64,000 bases of DNA from Shimazuella kribbensis DSM 45090 (GTDB taxonomy: Bacteria; Bacillota; Bacilli; Thermoactinomycetales; Thermoactinomycetaceae). Shown in pieces: positions 37,472 through 46,246 of this stretch (within the stretch, counting starts at the first letter, position 1; each line of letters opens with the position of its first letter). Location of the stretch: NCBI RefSeq assembly GCF_000428065.1, contig NZ_ATZF01000017.1, positions 1 through 64,000 on the forward strand, written 5' to 3'. The notes under the pieces are model-generated. The model was given only the letters and a program-made list of their open reading frames with translations. It did not search any database and was not told the DNA's origin. A program made the position numbers and the translations under genes.

Positions 37472-38152
37472 ATGAGAAGAAAGTTAGAAGCAATAATTGA
37501 AAATGAAACATTCTTTTTGTGGAGTCTCCGTACCTCTGCTGCTTTTGTATTCCTGTCCATTTTTCCTATTTTGTTTGTTTTAGTAGATGTACGTCGTGGG
37601 ACTTTGACAGAAAGATTTACTTATATTTCCCAAAATTATGTACTTGTTTTAATTGCATGGAGTTTGACATTTGCTGCACTCGTTGCGATTTGTTTTGTCT
37701 TCACTGTTTTGTTTTTTCATCTGAATCGAACGTACCGGCCAATTTTGCAGTGGGCTTGGTTTATAAGTGTTATGGCTCTTTGTGCCAGTACATTGTACCA
37801 TTTGATCGAAATATTGATGATGCCTACTTTGATGCAGTGGTTAATGACCATTCCAACTGAATCAGCACATGTTACCTTGACTGCATGGGATAAGTCACTT
37901 TCGCATCTAAGTGGTATTTTCATTCCTACTAGCTTGTCGATAGGGGGATTACTATACACTGTAGTTATGTTTCAGACAAAAGAAATTCCTTCTGTGCTGA
38001 GTTACTGGTCATTTTTGATTTGGAGTCTAGTGCTTATTGGCAGTTTTTTTGCATCTTTATTAGACGTATTTGTTTTTTTTCTTCTTTCTGCAGCAATCTT
38101 ACTTTATGTGCCGTGGATTTGGCAGTTGGGGAAAATACGGAAAAATTCTTGA
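37472..38152 (+). CDS. hypothetical membrane protein, 226 aa
   Basis: The start is ATG 37472, preceded by AAGGGAGAG; the upstream frame from 37442 has no site. About six hydrophobic helices (near residues 15-40, 55-80, 90-115, 135-160, 170-195, 200-222) with few charged residues. No family recognised. It lies immediately upstream of the proline T-box, in the same direction, but is separated from proC by the T-box terminator. Confidence 0.6.
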   Translation: MRRKLEAIIENETFFLWSLRTSAAFVFLSIFPILFVLVDVRRGTLTERFTYISQNYVLVLIAWSLTFAALVAICFVFTVLFFHLNRTYRPILQWAWFISVMALCASTLYHLIEILMMPTLMQWLMTIPTESAHVTLTAWDKSLSHLSGIFIPTSLSIGGLLYTVVMFQTKEIPSVLSYWSFLIWSLVLIGSFFASLLDVFVFFLLSAAILLYVPWIWQLGKIRKNS

Positions 38153-38199
38153 CGTGAAACTAAGATAAGTATCATAATATTATTAATATAAATATGCGC

Positions 38200-38423
38200 A
38201 TACAAAGATAGAGGCTAGTATGATTTGGATGCTTTGAAAAGAGAGCGAACTCTTGGCTGAAAAGTTTGCCAAAGGACCAATCAGAACCCACCTTTGGAGT
38301 ATCAGATGAAAGTCTGCGGTATAGTCTGCCGATATCAGACCATGAGATGTCTTATTTTCGGCATAAATTAAGGTGGTAACACGTGAGTAACTCTTTCGTC
38401 CTTTGGATGAAAGAGTTTTTTAT
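38200..38423 (+). promoter_or_regulatory. T-box riboswitch (proline) upstream of proC
   Basis: Diagnostic parts: the T-box AAGGTGGTAAC at 38370-38380; the stem I loop-E pattern AGTA... and GAA (38284-38286) followed by the specifier triplet CCC (38287-38289), a proline codon, then A; and a terminator with AACTCTTTC and GAAAGAGTT plus a T run (38389-38423). Uncharged tRNA-Pro would stabilise the antiterminator and switch proC on. This fits the pyrroline-5-carboxylate reductase gene directly downstream. Confidence 0.9.
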
Positions 38424-38442
38424 TTGGAGAGGAGAGTTGAGA

Positions 38443-39279
38443 TTGAAAATAAGTTTTATAGGTGCAGGAGCAATTGCAGAGGCTCTATTGGTAGGTTTGT
38501 TATCTAAGCAGCAAGTAAAATCATCGGATGTCTCTTTTATCAATCGAAGTAATATCAACCGATTGCAATATTTAACAGATCATTATCAGTTACCTTCCAT
38601 TGCTGAGCAAAAGAAAAAAATATTAGATGCAGACATACTAGTATTGGCAGTAAAACCTCAAGTGGCAAATGAAATGTTAGAAGAATGGGGACCAAAATTC
38701 ACGCCTAAAAACCAAATTATTTCGGTTATTGCGGGGGTTACGACAAGCCATATAGAATCATACCTTCATGAAGAAATTCCAGTGATTCGATCGATGCCAA
38801 ATACATCGAGTACGATTGGAATGTCAGCGACAGCTATCACCGCTGGGCAATATGCTACGACAGTGAATCTTGAAATCGCAGAGAATATATTTCGCAGTGT
38901 TGGTAGTGTTGTGACATTAGAAGAACATTTAATGGATGCTGTGACTGGTTTGTCTGGAAGCGGTCCTGCTTATTTTTATTTGATGGTGGAAGGATTGGAG
39001 TTAGCTGCACAAAAAGTTGGTTTGCCTCGTGAAGTTTCACGGCAGTTAATCCTTCAAACTTTGATTGGAGCATCTCATATGCTACTGGAGACAGACAAGA
39101 AACCAGAAACACTGAGACAAGAGATCACTTCTGAAGGAGGGACAACTGCAGCAGGGATAAAGGTAATGAACGATTATAAGTTTATCGAGGGTTTAGAAAA
39201 AACCATTAAGGCTGCTACAAACCGATCGGTAGAGATGGGTGAAATTGTCTGTTCGAAGAACAAGTATAATATTCAATGA
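38443..39279 (+). CDS. proC: pyrroline-5-carboxylate reductase
   Basis: ProC makes proline from pyrroline-5-carboxylate with NAD(P)H. N-terminal Rossmann motif ISFIGAGAIAEALLVGLL, ADILVLAVKPQ, RSMPNTSSTIG, and the C-terminal signature GLSGSGPAYFYLMVE with TSEGGTTAAGI. 278 residues. The start is TTG 38443, 8 nt after GGAGAGGAG; the frame opening at 38383 lies inside the T-box terminator and is not used. Controlled by the proline T-box, so it responds to proline limitation. Confidence 0.93.
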   Translation: MKISFIGAGAIAEALLVGLLSKQQVKSSDVSFINRSNINRLQYLTDHYQLPSIAEQKKKILDADILVLAVKPQVANEMLEEWGPKFTPKNQIISVIAGVTTSHIESYLHEEIPVIRSMPNTSSTIGMSATAITAGQYATTVNLEIAENIFRSVGSVVTLEEHLMDAVTGLSGSGPAYFYLMVEGLELAAQKVGLPREVSRQLILQTLIGASHMLLETDKKPETLRQEITSEGGTTAAGIKVMNDYKFIEGLEKTIKAATNRSVEMGEIVCSKNKYNIQ

Positions 39280-39286
39280 ACCTCTC

Positions 39287-39750
39287 CCTCTTATAGAGGT
39301 GGAAGTTTCTTACCACCAGGATAGAAAATACTCCTATGTATATAAGGATTTACCTTATATACTCAACCCTAAGGACTGGAAGTTATCTTCTCCCTTTAGT
39401 AAGCAACATACACAAAAGTGTATGGGTCGGAACAGACTATCTACTACTTTTCGCAAAAGCGATCCGTAGATACGTTACATTCATCGTCGTAAATAGGACA
39501 TATTTACGATCGTGCAGGATTCATTTTACATGGTGACTGCTGATCCTCACCACAATCCCATATGATTCAGTTCTCAAAGTACAGCACATATGTGTGCATG
39601 GTTTATTTCTACAAAACTGCTTTCTTTTCTTCTCACAAAAGAAAGTTTGTTCTAAGCATCCCCATTAGGAGATACCGAACAAAACGCCATTTATCTTGCC
39701 ACCTTAGAGGTGGGAGACTTCTGTGCAATTACGTTAAGTTTTTTGATAAA
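39287..39750 (+). ncRNA. gene-free array of hairpins, possible structured RNA or IS605-derived remnant
   Basis: No frame here looks like protein, yet the stretch is packed with hairpins: GTATATAAGG / CCTTATATAC (39338-39362), CATACAC / GTGTATG (39407-39424), TCGC-AAAA-GCGA inside ATCTAC / GTAGAT (about 39440-39475), TCGTAAATA / TATTTACGA (about 39487-39509), AGGAT / ATCCT (about 39516-39546), CTTTCTTTT / AAAAGAAAG (about 39620-39645) and CCACCT / AGGTGG (about 39700-39716). AGAGGTGGaAG..TTCT near 39294 and AGAGGTGGgAG..TTCT near 39708 form a direct repeat at both ends. The second resembles a TnpB right end. Nature unresolved. Confidence 0.4.
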
Positions 39751-39788
39751 CCTTTAACTCAAAAAAAATTGAGTTGAGGTTTTTTTTG
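39751..39788 (+). terminator. strong terminator closing the hairpin array
   Basis: CCTttAACTCAA pairs with TTGAGTTgaGG around an A-rich loop, followed by eight T residues. Confidence 0.85.
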
Positions 39789-39880
39789 TTTGAAAAAAAT
39801 AATTCTGATTTTTAGGTTTTAGAAACTTGTGTTATTGGAAATAAAGAGACTAAAGACATAACTAGGGAGAGACAAAAAAG

Positions 39881-40447
39881 ATGATTCCATTTCAAGTGGG
39901 TGAGGTAATTGACATAAATAGCTATAAACACGGCGGTGGGTTTCATCGACAGTGGGAAGGTTCTAAGGTGTTATCATCTGATGAAATTTTAATTGTTTCC
40001 AACTATCATCCGAAAGTGACCGAGTCTGATGGTAGAATTCATACTTATCCAGGTTTATCCATTGCTCTTTTTTTTCCAGAAGAGTGGTGGAATATCGTAA
40101 TGATATATCGATATAACAAGCAGCTAGTTTCTTACTATTGCAACATTGCATCGCCGTTTCGTATCGATGAAGAAAATAGTTGTATCAACTATGTTGATTA
40201 CGATATTGATTTGATCGTTAGACCAAATCGAAGTTATAAAGTTGTGGATGAGCATGAATTTGTGGAAAATAGCCAAAAATATTCTTATCCGAACACCATT
40301 TTGAAAAGAGTGGAACTAGCAGTGAAGCAGTTAACAGCATGGGTGAAAAGGGGAAATATTCCTTTCACTAAAGAGTTTGCATCGCACTGGTATCATCAGT
40401 ATCTTTCCCTTGAATTATCAGAGGTGAATGGAAGATGCAATATGTAA
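39881..40447 (+). CDS. nucleoside tri/diphosphate phosphatase, Ntdp/DUF402 family
   Basis: 188 residues with the DUF402 pattern of the Ntdp (YgaC) family: IDINSYKHGGGFHRQWEGSKVLSSDEILIVSN at the start, then PGLSIALFFPEEWWNIVMIYR, ENSCINYVDYDIDLIVRPNRSYKVVDEHEF. Members hydrolyse nucleoside tri- and diphosphates with divalent metal; the Asp/Glu cluster YVDYDID and VDEHEF is the likely metal site. GGGAGAG lies upstream. It overlaps the signal peptidase gene by 13 nt, so the two are coupled. Confidence 0.8.
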   Translation: MIPFQVGEVIDINSYKHGGGFHRQWEGSKVLSSDEILIVSNYHPKVTESDGRIHTYPGLSIALFFPEEWWNIVMIYRYNKQLVSYYCNIASPFRIDEENSCINYVDYDIDLIVRPNRSYKVVDEHEFVENSQKYSYPNTILKRVELAVKQLTAWVKRGNIPFTKEFASHWYHQYLSLELSEVNGRCNM

Positions 40448-40965
40448 TAGCAAAGCGGTCCATCCTTTGGGGATTTGTCTTCCTCTTTGCACTTGTTCTA
40501 GCAATTCTGGTTAATCAGTATGTTGTCTCGCTCTCTATTGTTAGTGGTACATCAATGAGACCTACGCTGCATAATGGAGATCGTCTACTTGTTAACAAGT
40601 GGGAGTTGTTGTTTGGAAACCCTCACAAGGGAGATGTGATTACATTTGAAGATCCAGAGGAGAAAGGAAGATATCTTGTAAAGCGAGTAGTAGGGGTTCC
40701 TGGAGATATCATTGCGGTGAAAAGTGGACAGTTGTATAGAAATGGTCATCTAGCAAAAGAACCCTACATAGATGTTTCCATTGAGGATGGGGATGTTGAA
40801 CCAACAAAAGTTTTACCAGGTACCGTTTTTGTAATGGGAGACAATCGTCACCGTTATGCAAGTCGTGATAGTCGTTATCAGAGTGTCGGTTTAGTTCCAT
40901 ATGGTTTAATTAGTGGAAAAGTGGAAATAATCTTATGGAGACCATCTCTCTCTGCATTCCTTTAA
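40435..40965 (+). CDS. signal peptidase I
   Basis: 176 residues, a SipS/T-type type I signal peptidase that removes signal peptides on the outer face of the membrane. One N-terminal helix (about 10-31), catalytic Ser40 in SGTSMRPTL, general base Lys83 in YLVKRVVGVPGD, and the FVMGDNRHRYASRDSR block near residue 138. GAGGTG before ATG 40435. Coupled to the Ntdp gene. Confidence 0.9.
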   Translation: MQYVIAKRSILWGFVFLFALVLAILVNQYVVSLSIVSGTSMRPTLHNGDRLLVNKWELLFGNPHKGDVITFEDPEEKGRYLVKRVVGVPGDIIAVKSGQLYRNGHLAKEPYIDVSIEDGDVEPTKVLPGTVFVMGDNRHRYASRDSRYQSVGLVPYGLISGKVEIILWRPSLSAFL

Positions 40966-41111
40966 AAAAATTGGTCAAAAATAAGAAAATCAAGTGAAAT
41001 TCAAAAAATGTTCACAAAAACCAATTTGCCTATTCCACCAAATAACGGATAATGGTGTAGGTGCAGTGGATGAAAAAACTCAATAATTCAATTACCAGAA
41101 CAAAATTTTTC

Positions 41112-41144
41112 CATAAAATATTTCGGCTCACGATATATTTTATG
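41112..41144. promoter_or_regulatory. 10-bp inverted repeat upstream of codY
   Basis: CATAAAATAT (41112-41121) and ATATTTTATG (41135-41144) are exact inverted repeats with a 13-nt loop, 45 nt before the codY start. It could be an operator or a leader hairpin. A plausible promoter (TTGCCT, 16 nt, GATAAT) lies farther upstream near 41028-41055. Confidence 0.4.
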
Positions 41145-41188
41145 ACAAAATAAATAGTAAGGGTAATGGTTAACAAGGAGGAAAACAC

Positions 41189-41968
41189 ATGAATTTATTA
41201 AGTAAAACACGTAGAATTTCAAAAATACTTCAAAAAAATGCAGGTCACAATCTTGTGGATTTTGATGAGGTAGCACAGGCCCTTTGCGATGTTATTAGCT
41301 CGAACATTTATGTGGTTAATCCAGAAGGTCAAATGCTAGGACTAGCCATTAATCATGAGTTTGATAATGATCGTATGAATGAGTATATAGAACAGAGGAC
41401 TTTCCCCAATGAGTTTGCGAGCTTGTTGATGGAAGTGAACAAAACGATGTCTAACTTAGGCATTGATAGTCCTTACACTGCTTATCCAACTGAATTAAAA
41501 GGGCAATTTGCAACAGCCTATACAACTGTTGTGCCAATTATCAGTGGAGGAGATCATCTAGGTACATTGCTCTTATCTCGTGTAGAAGAAGAGTTTGTTG
41601 ATGATGATCTAATCCTTGCTGAATATGGAGCAAATGTAGTTGGTATGGAAATCTTACGTGAGCGTGCAGGTCAAGTGGAAGAAGAAGCTCGTAGTCGTGC
41701 CGTAGTTCAATTGGCAATCAATTCGCTATCCTTTAGTGAATTAGAAGCTGCTGAACACATTTTCAATGAGCTAGAAGGATTAGAAGGATTACTTGTTGCA
41801 AGTAAAATTGCAGATCGAGTCGGTATAACCCGTTCTGTAATTGTGAATGCACTTCGTAAATTGGAAAGTGCTGGTGTCGTAGAATCTCGTTCATTAGGAA
41901 TGAAAGGTACGTATATCAAGATTTTGAATCCTCGATTACTACCTGCGCTTGAAAAAGCACGTCACTAG
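41189..41968 (+). CDS. codY: GTP-sensing transcriptional pleiotropic repressor CodY
   Basis: CodY senses GTP and branched-chain amino acids and represses many metabolic and virulence genes. 259 residues, the B. subtilis length. An N-terminal GAF domain ([27 protein letters not shown]) and a C-terminal winged helix-turn-helix ([31 protein letters not shown]). AAGGAGG lies 7 nt before the ATG. Unlike in B. subtilis the gene is not preceded by xerC-hslVU here; it stands alone with its own terminator. Confidence 0.97.
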   Translation: MNLLSKTRRISKILQKNAGHNLVDFDEVAQALCDVISSNIYVVNPEGQMLGLAINHEFDNDRMNEYIEQRTFPNEFASLLMEVNKTMSNLGIDSPYTAYPTELKGQFATAYTTVVPIISGGDHLGTLLLSRVEEEFVDDDLILAEYGANVVGMEILRERAGQVEEEARSRAVVQLAINSLSFSELEAAEHIFNELEGLEGLLVASKIADRVGITRSVIVNALRKLESAGVVESRSLGMKGTYIKILNPRLLPALEKARH

Positions 41969-41988
41969 ACTTAGTTGGATGAATCATC

Positions 41989-42021
41989 AATCCCTGTTGA
42001 CAAAGTTAACGGGGATTTTTC
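41989..42021 (+). terminator. codY terminator
   Basis: AATCCCtGTT pairs with AACgGGGATT around GACAAAGTT, followed by a T run. Confidence 0.8.
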
Positions 42022-42244
42022 ATTCCTTAAAATCAGCTAGTCTATTTATAATAATTTGACAATTGAATAGCGAAAATGTGTCTAATTTACGAAAACTTCA
42101 TTTCCTGATGATGGAATCATAAAGTAAATTCCGGATCTATCGTCTTTTTCGTTTCGTTCTTCTCTTGCGATTATGAAATGAATCATCTAAAATGATGATG
42201 ATATTAGGCGTGTGTTTTGTTTTTGTCCCATATATTCCTAGGGG

Positions 42245-42286
42245 AATGTAAGTCATAGACGTTCCGTCTGTGATATTACATTTTTT
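42245..42286 (+). terminator. leader hairpin upstream of ctaB, terminator-like
   Basis: AATGTAAg-TCATAGACG, loop TTC, CGTCTGTGAta-TTACATT followed by T residues. It lies 65 nt before the ctaB start with no gene between it and codY's terminator at 41989, so it would end transcripts in the ctaB leader. It may be a conditional attenuator. Confidence 0.6.
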
Positions 42287-42350
42287 GTATGTTATAACCT
42301 AATTAACCAATTTCAATTTGCCTGTGTTTCTTGGGAAGGAGGTAAGAACG

Positions 42351-43271
42351 ATGGAAAGATCCGCTGAACGTTATATAACCCCGCATACACTAGCTGATAT
42401 TTGGAAAGATTTTATAGATATAACCAAACCTGGAATCAATGCTTCTAACTTACTCGCAACTTTTACAGGATATCTGTTGGCAGCAGGGTATACCCATACT
42501 TTTGGTTGGATGGTATTTATCTATACCATGGTTGGAACAGCTTTGGTTATAGCAGGAGGATGTACATTAAATAATTTCTATGATAGGGATATTGATCCCC
42601 ATATGGAAAGAACCCGTATACGTGCAGTTCCTAGTGGAAGAATGAAACCACGTACCGCACTTATTTACGGAATAATACTTACCGTTGCAGGTCATCTTAT
42701 ACTTGCATTTGGAGTTAATTTATTAGCTGCGATACTTGGATTTATAGGATTTGGAGTATATTTGTTTATTTATACCATGTGGTTGAAAAGAACAAGTACA
42801 TGGAATACGGTGGTAGGTGGCATATCAGGTGCAGTTCCTCCTGTGATTGGTTGGGTTGCGGTAACGGGAAGTTTGGACTTGGCGGCTTGGGCGCTCTTTT
42901 TCATCCTATTCCTTTGGCAGCCTCCACACTTCTTTGCATTAGCAATGCGCAAAACGAAGGAATACAGAGCTGCTGGTATACCTATGCTACCAGTAGTAAA
43001 AGGTAATGCTGAAACCAAGAAACAGATATTGATCTTCACGATCTTATTGTTTCCTGCAACGATTCTCCTCTTTGCGACAAATGCAGTGGGATGGACTTTT
43101 CTAATAACAGCTATTATCCTTGATATTATCTATGTGGTTTTAGCTATAAGAGGTTTTTCAAAACAGGATGAAGATTTGTGGGCAAAACAAATGTTTTTGT
43201 ATTCTTTGTTCTATCTTACCCTGACGCTGATTTTGATGATGGTAGATGTCTTGGTGAGACAGATATTTTAG
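42351..43271 (+). CDS. ctaB: protoheme IX farnesyltransferase (heme O synthase)
   Basis: CtaB farnesylates heme B to heme O, the precursor of heme A for the oxidase. A UbiA-family membrane protein with about nine helices; NNFYDRDIDPHMERTR is the prenyl-diphosphate and metal-binding motif and YTMWLKRTSTWNTVVGGISGAVPPVIG the second conserved block. The start ATG 42351 has GGAGG upstream and gives 306 residues; the TTG at 42318 does not. First gene of the ctaBCDEF cluster. Confidence 0.95.
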   Translation: MERSAERYITPHTLADIWKDFIDITKPGINASNLLATFTGYLLAAGYTHTFGWMVFIYTMVGTALVIAGGCTLNNFYDRDIDPHMERTRIRAVPSGRMKPRTALIYGIILTVAGHLILAFGVNLLAAILGFIGFGVYLFIYTMWLKRTSTWNTVVGGISGAVPPVIGWVAVTGSLDLAAWALFFILFLWQPPHFFALAMRKTKEYRAAGIPMLPVVKGNAETKKQILIFTILLFPATILLFATNAVGWTFLITAIILDIIYVVLAIRGFSKQDEDLWAKQMFLYSLFYLTLTLILMMVDVLVRQIF

Positions 43272-43298
43272 TATGTGGGTAGAAAGCGAGGTTTGGCT

Positions 43299-44300
43299 GT
43301 GGAAAGACTTCGAATATGGCGCATTGGACTTCTCATATCTCTCGTAACGCTATTTTTAGCAGGATGTAGCGGTGATCCATCGCTAAGCGTTCTTGATCCA
43401 AAAGGATCAGCAGGTGAAATTCAGCTGAACTTGATTTATTGGAGTCTTATTTTGATGACCGTCGTTTTTGTAATCGTTATTACGATATTCGTATATGTAT
43501 TAGTTCGATATCGGAAACGAAAAGGAAAAGACATCATGCCTGAACAAGTGCATGGTAGCACAAAGTTGGAGATTATTTGGACTGTTATTCCCATTGCTGC
43601 ACTTATTGCACTAGCTATCCCAACTGTTCAGTATACGTTTGAATTGGCAGAAACACCTCCAGCAGAAGATACCGTAATTATTGATGTCACTGGACACCAA
43701 TACTGGTGGGAATTCAAATACCCTCAATATGGGATCACAACTGCTCAAGAAGCACATATTCCTGTTGGGAAAAAAGTATTATTCCGCATTCATGGGGAAG
43801 ACGTACTGCACTCATTCTGGGTTCCATCTCTAGGTGGTAAAATGGACGTTGTTCCTGGTCGAGTGAACACGATGACACTCGATGCGAAACAACCTGGTAT
43901 GTATCAAGGGAAATGTGCGGAGCTTTGTGGAAGTGGTCATGCTTTGATGGACTTTAAAGTGTTTGCAGACAAACAGGGTGACTTTGATAAGTGGACAGCT
44001 TCGATGAAACAACCAGTTGCAAGCGTATCCGCAACTTCATCTGAAGCCAATGGAGAGAAAATCTTCAAACAAAACTGTATTGGTTGTCATGCTGGTGTAA
44101 GCCAAATTAAAGCTCCAAACTTAAACAAATTTGCTACTCGTTCCACTATTGCTGGTATATTGCCTCACAATGAACAAAATTTAAAGATATGGCTAAAGAA
44201 TCCTCAAGCAGTAAAACCAGGAACGTTAATGCCTAAAATTGATTACTTAAACAAAGACGAGTTAAACGATCTTATCAAGTATCTAGATAGTAGAAAATAG
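43299..44300 (+). CDS. ctaC: cytochrome c oxidase subunit II (caa3-type, with cytochrome c domain)
   Basis: CtaC accepts electrons and passes them through CuA. A lipoprotein signal (VTLFLAGC) with Cys lipidation, two membrane helices, a CuA domain with HSFWVPSLGGKMDV and CAELCGSGHALM, and a C-terminal cytochrome c domain with heme motif CIGCH and the Met ligand in TLMPKID. The fused cytochrome c marks a caa3 enzyme. Start GTG 43299 has a GAGGT site 6-7 nt upstream; GTG 43275 is the alternative. Confidence 0.93.
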   Translation: MERLRIWRIGLLISLVTLFLAGCSGDPSLSVLDPKGSAGEIQLNLIYWSLILMTVVFVIVITIFVYVLVRYRKRKGKDIMPEQVHGSTKLEIIWTVIPIAALIALAIPTVQYTFELAETPPAEDTVIIDVTGHQYWWEFKYPQYGITTAQEAHIPVGKKVLFRIHGEDVLHSFWVPSLGGKMDVVPGRVNTMTLDAKQPGMYQGKCAELCGSGHALMDFKVFADKQGDFDKWTASMKQPVASVSATSSEANGEKIFKQNCIGCHAGVSQIKAPNLNKFATRSTIAGILPHNEQNLKIWLKNPQAVKPGTLMPKIDYLNKDELNDLIKYLDSRK

Positions 44301-44333
44301 GATCTCTTACTTGCTCAAAAAGGAGGGACTACC

Positions 44334-46244
44334 TTGGCAACACTGATTGTTCTTCTCGTTCTAGTACTGTTTTTAGCAGCTATCTTTACTGGTGGTTATA
44401 ATAGACAGTTTCTAGAACGCATGCGCAACAGTCGTACATGGGATTGGCTTACTACAGTGGATCACAAGAAAATAGGTATTCTTTATTTGATGGGAGGTTT
44501 GCTATTTTTCCTCATCGGTGGCTTGGAAGCAATATTTATGCGCTTACAATTGTTTGCACCAGGAAATGATCTATTTGTGGGACGTACTTTTAACGAATTA
44601 TTGACCATGCATGGTACCACAATGATTTTCTTGGCAGCTATGCCATTGATTTTTGCCATCATGAATGCTGTTGTTCCACTACAAATCGGGGCGCGTGACG
44701 TTGCATTCCCTTTTCTAAATGCACTAGGTTTTTGGCTCTTCTTCTTTGGAGGAGTACTCCTTAACTTGAGTTGGATTTTTGGTGGTGCTCCTGACGCGGG
44801 CTGGACGTCCTACACAGGACTTGCATTGAACCAGTATAGTCCAGGGCCCGGTGTGGACTTTTACGTCTTAGGATTACAGATAGCAGGTATCGGTACACTC
44901 ATTGGTGGATTAAATTTTATTGTAACCATCATCAACATGCGTGCACCAGGAATGACATTTTTGCGTCTTCCTTTGTTTACTTGGACTGCATTTGTGACAT
45001 CAGGGCTTGTACTCTTCGCTTTTCCAGCGTTTACAGTAGCACTTCTTCTCCTAATGTTTGACCGATTGTTCGGTTCTAACTTCTTCGATCATGCGATGGG
45101 CGGAAGTACTGTAATATGGGAGCATTTATTCTGGATCTTTGGACACCCAGAAGTATATATCGTTATTCTTCCAGCTTTCGGAATTATGTCAGATGTAATC
45201 AGTACTTTTTCAAAGAAACGCTTATTCGGATATAACTCCATGGTCTTTGCAACCGTATTAATTGGTTTTCTTGGATTTATGGTGTGGGTTCACCATATGT
45301 TTACAGTAGGACTTGGTGCAATTTCCAACTCTGTTTTTGCAGTGGCAACGATGGCAATTGCGGTACCTACTGGTATTAAGGTTTTCAACTGGTTGTTCAC
45401 TATGTGGGGTGGAGAAATTCAATTTAAAACACCAATGCTATGGGCTGTTGGTTTCATACCAACTTTTGTGATTGGTGGTATGACAGGTGTTATGTTGGCT
45501 CTTCCTCCTGCTGATTACCAATACCAAGATAGTTACTTTGTTGTTGCGCACTTCCACTATGTGCTTGTTGGTGGTACTGTGTTTGGATTATTTGCAGGTA
45601 TTTATTACTGGTGGCCCAAAATGTTTGGCAAGATGTTAAATGAAAGCCTCGGAAAATGGCATTTTTGGACTTTCTTAATTGGATTCCATCTTACCTTCTT
45701 CCCACAACACTTCTTAGGATTGTTCGGGATGCCACGTCGGGTATTTACATACCAAACAAACGTTGGATTGGAAAGATTAAATGAAATCAGTACCATTGGT
45801 GTAGCTGGGATGCTGATTGGAACCATTTTCTTCTTAGTTAATATCATCTATACATTGCGAAAAGGACCAAAAGCAGAAGCAGATGCTTGGGGTCTGGGCC
45901 GCACATTAGAATGGTCCATTCCTTCTCCACCACCTGAATATAACTTTGCACAAACCCCGCTTGTTCGTGGATTTGATGCATTGTGGGTAGAGAAAGAAGC
46001 AGGTAATAAAACAATGACACCAGCAGAACCGCTTGGATCGATTCATATGCCATCACCTTCTTATATTCCGATCATGATGTCATTAGGTTTCTTTATAGCA
46101 GGTTTTGGTTTTATTGTGCGAGGTATCCCTGCTGCTGTTTTCGGTCTAATTATTGTTTTTGCAGCACTCTTCCTACGATCGTTTGACTATGATCGTGGCT
46201 ATCATGTAGAGCCAGAAGACCCTGAAAAGGGAGGGAAAGAATAA
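44334..46244 (+). CDS. ctaD: cytochrome c oxidase subunit I
   Basis: Catalytic subunit of the caa3 oxidase. About twelve to fourteen helices in 636 residues. It holds the heme a and a3-CuB ligands: GTTMIFLAAMP (heme a His in MHGTTM), WEHLFWIFGHPEVYI with the cross-linked His-Tyr pair, VWVHHMFTVG with two CuB His, and HFHYVLVGG with both heme His. Start TTG 44334 is preceded by AAAGGAGGG. The longer C-terminus relative to aa3 enzymes is normal for Bacillus CtaD (622). Confidence 0.97.
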   Translation: MATLIVLLVLVLFLAAIFTGGYNRQFLERMRNSRTWDWLTTVDHKKIGILYLMGGLLFFLIGGLEAIFMRLQLFAPGNDLFVGRTFNELLTMHGTTMIFLAAMPLIFAIMNAVVPLQIGARDVAFPFLNALGFWLFFFGGVLLNLSWIFGGAPDAGWTSYTGLALNQYSPGPGVDFYVLGLQIAGIGTLIGGLNFIVTIINMRAPGMTFLRLPLFTWTAFVTSGLVLFAFPAFTVALLLLMFDRLFGSNFFDHAMGGSTVIWEHLFWIFGHPEVYIVILPAFGIMSDVISTFSKKRLFGYNSMVFATVLIGFLGFMVWVHHMFTVGLGAISNSVFAVATMAIAVPTGIKVFNWLFTMWGGEIQFKTPMLWAVGFIPTFVIGGMTGVMLALPPADYQYQDSYFVVAHFHYVLVGGTVFGLFAGIYYWWPKMFGKMLNESLGKWHFWTFLIGFHLTFFPQHFLGLFGMPRRVFTYQTNVGLERLNEISTIGVAGMLIGTIFFLVNIIYTLRKGPKAEADAWGLGRTLEWSIPSPPPEYNFAQTPLVRGFDALWVEKEAGNKTMTPAEPLGSIHMPSPSYIPIMMSLGFFIAGFGFIVRGIPAAVFGLIIVFAALFLRSFDYDRGYHVEPEDPEKGGKE

Positions 46245-46246
46245 TC

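Noticed and set aside
39239-39777. Three plus-strand frames of 66-76 codons in the hairpin array
   Set aside because: Composition is not protein-like, they overlap one another and proC, and none has a good ribosome binding site.
39287-39790. Group II intron
   Set aside because: No domain V signature, no reverse transcriptase, and no GTGYG start was seen.
42030-42240. Additional gene between codY and ctaB
   Set aside because: No frame over 40 codons with a plausible start; only the leader hairpin stands out.
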